Source: an uncultured Clostridia bacterium
GTDB taxonomy: Bacteria > Bacillota > Clostridia > TANB77 > CAG-508
Assembly (NCBI GenBank): GCA_934169575.1
Contig: CAKPOA010000013.1
Coordinates: forward strand, 1 to 41,326
Reading direction: 5' to 3'
DNA length: 41,326 nucleotides
A model generated the notes under the pieces. It saw nothing but the letters and a program-made list of their open reading frames with translations. It searched no databases and was not told the origin of the DNA. Position 1 is the first letter of the stretch. The number at the start of each line of letters is the position of its first letter. Made by a program: the position numbers and the translations under genes. Positions 39,931 to 41,326 of this stretch are shown piece after piece.

Positions 39931-41326
39931 ATGAGTAAGAGAATATATGATTATTTAAAAATTAATGATTTAAAAGATATGTTAAATAAAACAGAAAAAT
40001 TATATGCAGATAAATCAGCATACAAAATTAAAGTAGAAGAAGGAAAATATCAAATTTATACCCATAAAGAAGTACGAGAAATGATAAATAATTTAGGAAC
40101 AGCATTAATAAATTTAGGACTAAAGGGAAAACGAATTGCCGTTATTGGAGAAAATAGATATGAATGGGAAATAGCATATTTATCAATTGTATGTGGAACA
40201 GGTATTGTTGTTCCATTAGATAAATCATTGCCAGCAAATGAGCTAGAACTGTTAATAGAAAGATCTGATATAGAAGCGATATTTTATACAAAAAAATATT
40301 CAGATATAATTCAAAATATTAGATATAGTGAAAAAAATAAATTAAAACATTTAATTTCTATGGATAATGATGATAATTTTGAAGGTATATACTCACAAAA
40401 AGAATTAATACGAAAAGGTAAGAAAATGATAGAAAAAGGAAATAAAGAGTTTTTAAATGCACAAATCAATCCAAAAGAAATGAGTATTATGTTGTTTACA
40501 TCAGGAACAACATCTAAATCTAAAGTTGTAGCACTTTCTCACGAAAATATTTGCACAAATTTAATGGATATTGGAAGTGTGTTAGATGTAACACAAGAAG
40601 ATGTTTTTCTTTCTGTTTTGCCAATACACCATGTATTTGAATGTACAGTTGGATTTTTATTTTCACTATATAAAGGAGCTGAAACTGTATTTTGTGATGG
40701 TTTAAGACATATAGTAGAAAATCTAAATGAATATCATGTAACAGTCATGGCATGTGTACCAGGTATATATGAAAGAATATTTATGATGATTAGAAAAAAA
40801 TTAGAAAAACAAGGAAAACTTGAAAAAATATTAGAAAATGAGGAAAAATATAAAAACTTCTCTATGCAAAAAAAGAAAGAAGTATTTAAAGAAATACATG
40901 ATATGCTAGGTGGAAAAATAAAACTATTAATAAGTGGAGCTGCAGCCTTAGATAAGACAATAGAAGAAAGATATAGATTATTAGGGCTAAACTTAGTACA
41001 AGGATATGGATTAACTGAGACTTCACCTGTTGTAGCAGTTGGGACAAATAAAAATTATAAGTTAGGATCAATTGGAAAAACCGTTCCGAGTGTAGAAGCA
41101 AAACTAGTAAATGTAAATAATGAAGGAATTGGAGAATTAGTAGTTAGAGGTTCAAGTGTAATGCTAGGATATTATGAAAATGAAAAAGTAAATAAAAAAT
41201 CATTACAAAATGGATGGTTCTATACAGGAGATTTGGCGAAAATAGATGAAGAAGGATATATATTTATATGTGGTAGAAAGAAAAGTGTAATAGTATTAAA
41301 AAATGGAAAAAACATATTCCCAGAAG
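39931..41326 (+). CDS. Long-chain acyl-CoA synthetase (AMP-binding), cut by window end
   Basis: Activates fatty acids to acyl-CoA (or acyl-ACP) through an acyl-adenylate. The frame opens at 39931 (RBS AGGAG 6 bases upstream) and is still open at the window edge after 465 codons. ANL-superfamily motifs are clear: the P-loop FTSGTTSKSK (about 189-198), GYGLTETSPV (about 356-365), GWFYTGDLAKID (about 429-440) and ICGRKKSVIVLKNGKNIFPE at the end. About 100 further residues, including the catalytic Lys of the C-terminal domain, should lie beyond the edge. Long-chain specificity is inferred from the A8-type KNGKNIFPE motif. Regulation by the adjacent TetR protein is likely. Confidence 0.92.
   Translation, partial: MSKRIYDYLKINDLKDMLNKTEKLYADKSAYKIKVEEGKYQIYTHKEVREMINNLGTALINLGLKGKRIAVIGENRYEWEIAYLSIVCGTGIVVPLDKSLPANELELLIERSDIEAIFYTKKYSDIIQNIRYSEKNKLKHLISMDNDDNFEGIYSQKELIRKGKKMIEKGNKEFLNAQINPKEMSIMLFTSGTTSKSKVVALSHENICTNLMDIGSVLDVTQEDVFLSVLPIHHVFECTVGFLFSLYKGAETVFCDGLRHIVENLNEYHVTVMACVPGIYERIFMMIRKKLEKQGKLEKILENEEKYKNFSMQKKKEVFKEIHDMLGGKIKLLISGAAALDKTIEERYRLLGLNLVQGYGLTETSPVVAVGTNKNYKLGSIGKTVPSVEAKLVNVNNEGIGELVVRGSSVMLGYYENEKVNKKSLQNGWFYTGDLAKIDEEGYIFICGRKKSVIVLKNGKNIFPE

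Noticed and set aside
1..41326. CRISPR array, tRNA or rRNA genes, complete insertion sequence
   Set aside because: No regularly spaced repeats, no cloverleaf-like GTTCRA segments in intergenic DNA, no rRNA-like GC-rich block, and no transposase frame were seen.

Overview
The window is about 41 kb of very AT-rich DNA from an endospore-forming member of the Clostridia (Firmicutes/Bacillota). Evidence: low GC, A-rich Shine-Dalgarno sites, strong TTGACA/TATAAT promoters, and a large set of sporulation genes (spoVT, a SipL-type SPOCS/LysM protein, yunB, spoIIAA-spoIIAB-sigF, spoIID, a SpoIIQ-like LytM protein, dpaA). The SipL and LytM SpoIIQ types point to Clostridia rather than Bacillus. I cannot name a genus. 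No tRNA, rRNA, CRISPR array, prophage or complete transposon was seen.

Layout. 1-3358: end of a repeat element, a strong promoter, and a MacB-type ABC exporter (ATPase frameshifted, FtsX-type permease). 3359-6758: a self-contained two-gene operon of unknown function (125 aa protein plus a hyperacidic 166 aa protein) with its own promoter, a perfect 16-bp palindrome and a terminator, followed by an unrecognised 767 aa coiled-coil protein. 6761-9033: spoVT on the minus strand with a sigma-G-type promoter, a DUF5662 protein and an unpaired transketolase C-terminal subunit. 9172-13846: ftsE-ftsX-M23 hydrolase-ctpA-pgsA, a division, cell-wall and membrane operon. 13937-14852: a miniature pyrophosphatase-like gene (minus strand) and a repeat-bearing intergenic region. 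14853-20507: guaA, prfB (programmed frameshift), a short aspartokinase, a UDPGP-family nucleotidyltransferase and a left-handed beta-helix acyltransferase. 20583-21134: another repeat copy and a YvlD-like membrane protein. 21282-24191: DUF421, DUF4363, SpoIIQ-like and DpaA. 24282-25129: a DUF4143 remnant, a 57 aa small membrane protein and rpmE. 25259-30396: sipL, yunB, spoIIAA, spoIIAB, sigF, a repeat copy, spoIID. 30413-30669: a large nested palindrome. 30767-39040: der, mgtE, tsaD (frameshifted), a metallophosphoesterase, recG, a 62 aa membrane protein, rho. 39140-41326: a TetR regulator and a long-chain acyl-CoA synthetase cut by the window edge.

The most unusual content is non-coding. 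An element with a conserved core of about 90 bp occurs four times (1-78 partial, 14536-14750, 20583-20734, and 29203-29346 inverted). The core is nearly constant, but the flanking arms differ completely between three of the copies while remaining self-complementary within each copy. A small internal hairpin also shows two compensatory base-pair changes. This indicates a structured RNA or a folded, MITE-like DNA element. A second, unrelated 257-bp nested palindrome lies between spoIID and der.

Two conserved genes (the ABC ATPase near 838 and tsaD at 33783) each carry a single extra base. TsaD is normally essential, so sequencing error is the first explanation to exclude.
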